In this document: in pieces, positions 60,749-64,000 of the stretch
Position numbering within the stretch: the stretch's first letter is position 1
Layout of the letters: every line of letters starts with the position of its first letter
Source of the DNA: an uncultured Pseudomonadales bacterium
GTDB taxonomy: Bacteria; Pseudomonadota; Gammaproteobacteria; Pseudomonadales; Azotimanducaceae
Direction: 5' to 3'
DNA: 64,000 nt
NCBI GenBank assembly: GCA_958296165.1
Contig: OY282447.1
Span: forward strand, 62,001 to 126,000
The notes under the pieces: generated by a model
Told to the model about the DNA's origin: nothing
Database searches by the model: none
Seen by the model: only the letters and a program-made list of their open reading frames with translations
Program-made: the position numbers and the translations under genes

Positions 60749-60807
60749 GAAAGGACGGCTAGAAAGGACGGCGCCAGAAGTACGAGTGGCGGCGACGTTG
60801 CACGCCT

Positions 60808-61674
60808 CTACTCGGGACGGACGCGCCCCGCATCGCGCAAAGCCTGACGGTGCGCCTTGCGCTCCTCGCCGCGACGGCGCAGTTCCGCCATTGCGTCCGC
60901 ATCGAAGGCCATGTAGCCGTCGCGCCAAGTTTCGTCTTCGCTCCAGCGGTGCGGCAATCGCCGCGTGCAGCGCGCTGCGGTTGCCGTCTCGAACAGCGCC
61001 AGCGCCGCCGCCACGATCTCGCGCTGCACGGCGGTGTCGTAGGGCTTGCCGCAAGGATTGCCCAACGGATAGTCCACGAACGCGAAGCGGGCGACGCCGC
61101 AGTGCTCGACGATGTCCAGCGCCGAGCCGAGCACCACGCTGGGAATGCCGTTTGCTTCAAGGTGGCGGGCGATCAGACTCACGGTCTGATGGCAAACCGG
61201 TCACAACGGCACAAGCAGGGCGACGTCCGCACCGTCGTCACGGCAGCGCCGCAATATCTCCGGCGCGTCCGCAACGCGGGTGCGGCGCTGGCTGTATTCC
61301 GTGGGGGCGCAGTGGAAGCGCCCGACAAGCGCCCCTAGGCGACCTTGCGCGACCAGCGCGCGGAGCTGCTCGATCGGCAGGTAGGAAGCACGGTCGTCCA
61401 GATGGGTGGCCTTCTTGTCCCACGAGAGATCGTTGGCGAACAGCCGTTCGGGCGGCGCCGCAGTGGAGGCCGAATCCACGTAGCGCGGATCGGATTCCTG
61501 GCGGTCGTAGAGGGCCGAAGTCGTGACCAGCGCCAGCGTCGATTCGGCCAGCGGCTTCGCCAGCGGCGCGAAGGGCACGTCTTCGAAGTGCGCCCAGCGA
61601 TACGCTTTCTCGAAGCCTTGCGCCTCGTAGTAGCGTCGCGTGCGCTCCATGTACTGTACGGGTTGCGCGTTCAT
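60808..61674 (-). CDS. Probable selenoprotein, glycine/sarcosine/betaine/proline reductase B family
   Basis: Read through an in-frame UGA (61203-61201), the protein is 288 residues with Sec158 in L-L-V-P-L-U-P-V-C-H-Q-T, a U-x-x-C redox motif. Coding similarity continues seamlessly: before it, Y-R-W-A-H-F-E-D-V-P-F-A-P-L-A-K-P-L; after it, S-L-I-A-R-H-L-E-A-N-G-I-P and P-L-G-N-P-C-G-K-P-Y-D. From memory, relatives (PrdB/GrdB-like) carry Cys or Sec at this site. A SECIS-like hairpin sits at the right distance downstream. The alternative is a nonsense mutation with two remnants (61203-61674 and 60808-61182). No selABCD genes are in the window. ATG 61674 is chosen over 61704 by family start. Confidence 0.75.
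61172..61190 (-). promoter_or_regulatory. Bacterial SECIS-like hairpin
   Basis: On the minus strand, 10 bases after the UGA, ATCAGAC pairs perfectly with GTCTGAT around loop CGTGA. The loop starts 17 nt after the UGA, within the 16-37 nt window described for bacterial SECIS elements, and G is the second loop base as the consensus requires. It overlaps codons for H-Q-T-V-S-L-I. Confidence 0.7.
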
Positions 61675-61778
61675 GCGTGCATGATACAACGCTACGCAGT
61701 CCACATGGTTTCCCGTACAATTCCACGCCTTTCTGAACTAGCAAGGGCCACCGCCCACGCGAGGGGGTACACACCAAG

Positions 61779-62081
61779 ATGGCAAGTTTGGCTGCCGGAA
61801 AACGACTCAAGAGCGCCGTTTGCACGACGGAAATCATGGTGATCGCCGCGCCCGACGGCGACGTGAACTTGTGCTGCGGCGGTACGCCGATGAGCGACGG
61901 CGACGGCAACGGCGCCGCGCTCGACCCCGATTTTGCCGACGGCACCGCCATCGGCAAGCGCTACGTGAATGAAGACGGCTCGCTTGAAGTGCTGTGCGTG
62001 AAGGCCGGCGAAGGCTCGCTGGCAGTCGGCGCCGACGCGCTTGCCGTGAAGGACGCCAAGAAACTACCGAAGACGGACTAG
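61779..62081 (+). CDS. Small conserved-looking protein with Cys cluster
   Basis: 100 residues from ATG. A compact N-terminal core carries V-C-T-T-E-I-M-V-I-A-A-P and V-N-L-C-C-G-G-T-P-M, giving three Cys that could bind a metal, then an Asp/Gly-rich middle and a final V-L-C-V-K-A-G-E-G-S-L. The pattern is one I associate with proteins encoded next to acyl-CoA ligases, which is the case here (51 bases before the next start). Function unknown. Confidence 0.6.
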   Translation: MASLAAGKRLKSAVCTTEIMVIAAPDGDVNLCCGGTPMSDGDGNGAALDPDFADGTAIGKRYVNEDGSLEVLCVKAGEGSLAVGADALAVKDAKKLPKTD

Positions 62082-62131
62082 GTGTTGCGAATCCGGCTCG
62101 GCACCGATACCGGCTGCGGAGCAATCTAGCC

Positions 62132-64000
62132 GTGAACACCATGATGCTGCTGGAGATGGCCGCCGGCGGGTTTGGCCATCGCGTCGCCTTTACGGACCCG
62201 GCCGACGGCAGTTCCATCACCTACCAGGAACTCTACGACGCCGCCGGCGCCGCGGCGCACGAGATCCGCGCATCGGGCGCAAGCCGCGTGGCCATGCTGG
62301 ACGTAAGCAATCTGGCCGTGCCCGTCGCGCTGTTCGCCAGCGGCTGGGCCGGCGTGCCGTACGTGCCCATCAACTACCGGCTCACGGCCGAGGAGATCGA
62401 CGCCCTGCTCGGGCGCGTCCAGCCCGCCTACTTGATCACCGACGACGAGCGCCTGACGAGCCTTGCCGGCCGCGCCGGGCTGGAGGCCCGTTCGCGGAGC
62501 AGTTTCCTTGCCATGGCCCGCTCCGGCGGCGATTCCCACGAACAACGCTCCATGGACCCCGACGACGTGGGCGTGCTGCTCTTCACCAGCGGCACTACCG
62601 GCGTGCCCAAGGCTGCCGTGTTGCGCCACAAGCATCTGGTGTCGTACATCTTGAGTTCCGTGGAGTTCATGTCGGCCGATGAGCACGAAGCGGCTCTGGT
62701 GTGCGTACCGCCCTACCACGTTGCCGGCATCGCATCGACGCTGAGCTCCGTGTATTCCGGGCGCCGCGTGGTGCAGCTGGCGAACTTCAGCGCCGATGCG
62801 TGGATCGAAACCGCCCGCCGCGAGCACATCAGCACGGCATTCGTCGTGCCGACCATGCTGTCGCGCATCGTCGCCGCCTTGGAAGGCGAGCGCACCGCAG
62901 GGATGGCGCATCTGCAATCCCTCTCCTACGGCGGCGGGAAGATGCCGCTGGCGGTGATCGAGAAGGCGATGGCGTTGTTCCCGGAGACGGACTTCACAAA
63001 CGCCTACGGCCTGACGGAAACCAGCTCCACAATCACCGTGCTCGGCCCAGACGCGCACCGCGCCGCGGCTGCCGCCGAAGACGACGCCGGCCGGCGGCGG
63101 CTGGTTTCCGTCGGCATTCCGCTGCCCGGCATCGAAATCGAAATCCGCGACGACGAAGGTGGCGTTCTGCCGACTGGCGAGCGCGGCGAAATCTACGTGC
63201 GCGGCGAGCAGGTGTCCGGCGAGTATGAAGACCGCGGCAGCACGGTGGATGCGAACGGTTGGTTCCCCACCCGAGACGCCGGCTTCAAAGACGACGACGG
63301 CTACCTGTTTCTGGACGGCCGCGCCGACGACGTGATTGTGCGCGGCGGCGAGAACATGTCGCCGGGCGAGATCGAGGACGTGCTGGTGGCGCACGAAGCA
63401 GTGGCCGATGCAGCCGTCGTCGGCGTGCCCAGCGAGGAGTGGGGTGAAGCCGTTGCCGGCGTGGTGGTGGCGAAGAGCGGAGTCGCCGCCAACGCCGCGT
63501 TGGTAGCGGAATTGCAGGGCTGGGTGAAATCCCACATGCGTTCCTCTCGGGTGCCGGAGCGCCTCGAGTTCTCCGACGAGCTGCCCTACAACGAAACCGG
63601 CAAGCTGCTGCGCCGAGTGGTGAAGGCTAGGCTGCTCGAACCGGAAACCAACGTTCGCGCCAGCTATCCGCTGCTCTATGTTGAGGACATAGAGCGCTCG
63701 CTCGCGTTCTACTGCGACCAGCTTGGCTTCACGCTCACCGAGCGCTGGGACCCGAACGGCAGGCTTGCTTGGTGTTCGCTGACGATGGAAGGCGCCCAGA
63801 TCATGCTGCAATCGGCGGAGCCTGAAGACCTCACCGGCCTCAACAAGGGCAACAGCGACGTGGCGCTCTTCTTCCTCTGCGCAGACGTGGACAGCCTCTA
63901 CGAGAAGTTCCGTAACCGTGGCGCGGACATAGCCGCGCCCACCGAAGCGTTCTACGGCATGCGGCAACTGACGGTAGACGACCCAGACGGCCGGCGCATC
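62132..64000 (+). CDS. AMP-binding acyl-CoA ligase fused to a VOC/glyoxalase domain (runs off the end)
   Basis: Open to the window edge, at least 623 residues, start GTG 62132 (ATG 62141 possible). The ligase part has L-L-F-T-S-G-T-T-G-V-P-K, Y-G-L-T-E-T-S-S-T-I-T, R-D-A-G-F-K-D-D-D-G-Y, R-G-G-E-N-M-S-P-G-E-I-E and the catalytic Lys in P-Y-N-E-T-G-K-L-L-R. After ~505 residues it joins without a gap to Y-P-L-L-Y-V-E-D-I-E-R-S-L-A-F-Y-C-D-Q-L-G-F, the start of a vicinal-oxygen-chelate domain, continuing to D-D-P-D-G-R-R-I. The fusion suggests the ligase product or its breakdown passes to a metal-dependent lyase, isomerase or binding domain. Confidence 0.85.
   Translation, partial: MNTMMLLEMAAGGFGHRVAFTDPADGSSITYQELYDAAGAAAHEIRASGASRVAMLDVSNLAVPVALFASGWAGVPYVPINYRLTAEEIDALLGRVQPAYLITDDERLTSLAGRAGLEARSRSSFLAMARSGGDSHEQRSMDPDDVGVLLFTSGTTGVPKAAVLRHKHLVSYILSSVEFMSADEHEAALVCVPPYHVAGIASTLSSVYSGRRVVQLANFSADAWIETARREHISTAFVVPTMLSRIVAALEGERTAGMAHLQSLSYGGGKMPLAVIEKAMALFPETDFTNAYGLTETSSTITVLGPDAHRAAAAAEDDAGRRRLVSVGIPLPGIEIEIRDDEGGVLPTGERGEIYVRGEQVSGEYEDRGSTVDANGWFPTRDAGFKDDDGYLFLDGRADDVIVRGGENMSPGEIEDVLVAHEAVADAAVVGVPSEEWGEAVAGVVVAKSGVAANAALVAELQGWVKSHMRSSRVPERLEFSDELPYNETGKLLRRVVKARLLEPETNVRASYPLLYVEDIERSLAFYCDQLGFTLTERWDPNGRLAWCSLTMEGAQIMLQSAEPEDLTGLNKGNSDVALFFLCADVDSLYEKFRNRGADIAAPTEAFYGMRQLTVDDPDGRRI

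Noticed and set aside
60759-61160. Alternative minus-strand frame at the end of the selenoprotein gene
   Set aside because: Arg/Ser-rich frame offset from the one carrying the family sequence.
62126-63967. 613-codon open frame on the minus strand
   Set aside because: It is antisense to the AMP-ligase/VOC gene, whose plus-strand translation shows all family motifs. The minus frame is His/Arg/Gly-rich GC noise.
1-64000. CRISPR arrays
   Set aside because: No regularly spaced 25-40 bp repeats were seen; the only tandem arrays are the 10-mers at 1481 and the coding 21-mers at 11311.

Overview
This 64 kb window is GC-rich DNA with frequent GTG and TTG starts and ATGA/GTGA start-stop overlaps. It looks like one chromosome of an aerobic, probably marine or host-associated, proteobacterium. 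A gammaproteobacterium is my guess, from the cbb3 oxidase operon, RppH, UbiA, TRAP transporters, TonB receptor and many acyl-CoA ligases; no rRNA is present to confirm it. Roughly the left third (1 to about 22.3 kb) is accessory DNA. The rest (about 22.6 to 64 kb) is ordinary chromosome beginning beside a tRNA-Ser(UGA) gene.

Accessory region. 1-5.4 kb: a methyltransferase remnant, a small Cys-rich frame between two perfect palindromes, a lone HicB-like protein, a repeat-rich non-coding stretch, a 417-aa protein with a HEPN-type RX4H motif, a candidate oriT and a MobV relaxase, then a broken integrase. 5.4-11.4 kb: a candidate structured RNA with its own promoter and hairpin, followed by a block of surface genes (HpaA-like lipoprotein, two secreted proteins sharing one C-terminal/N-terminal domain, a four-TM protein, and a membrane coiled-coil protein ending in a 7-residue repeat). 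11.6-14.7 kb: a leftward, translationally coupled fragment of a type IV secretion operon (secreted HNH nuclease, TrbG/VirB9, a proline-rich lipoprotein, a frameshifted small lipoprotein) with a partial duplication of its 5' end. 14.8-21.3 kb: a defence-type cluster with a type II restriction enzyme and cytosine methyltransferase, a decayed IS1595-type transposase, an integrase fragment, a PUA/EVE-like plus Mrr-like nuclease, an intact tyrosine integrase and a PLD-type nuclease. 21.3-22.3 kb is almost gene-free.

Chromosomal region. ccoNOQP (23.5-26.6 kb) encodes a cbb3 terminal oxidase. A Fic-domain gene follows, with operator-like repeats in front; its 3' end is cut off by an IS5-family element whose excision would restore the reading frame. 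Next come an AlbA/Schlafen-type ATPase regulator, a methyltransferase, a GFA-family protein, a MATE exporter, a ferredoxin, coaE, a PHP phosphoesterase, a MaoC-type dehydratase pair, a TRAP binding protein, a DUF4143-type ATPase, an SDR, an RND pump with its adaptor, an acyl-CoA ligase with a ketopantoate-reductase-like enzyme, rppH, a TonB receptor with an EF-hand-like loop, rubredoxin, ubiA, a TRAP permease pair and a PQQ dehydrogenase.

Right end (54-64 kb). A leftward catabolic group (secreted protein, acyl-CoA ligase, D-aminoacylase-type amidohydrolase, luciferase-like oxidoreductase) is divergent from a LysR regulator. A probable selenoprotein of the glycine/proline reductase B family follows: its in-frame UGA sits in a U-x-x-C motif and is followed by a well-placed SECIS-like hairpin. 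A small Cys protein and an AMP-binding ligase fused to a glyoxalase/VOC domain run to the window edge. The most interesting points are the selenoprotein, the structured RNA at 5.5 kb, the IS-split Fic gene with its operator array, the palindromes and oriT of the mobile region, and the defence cluster.
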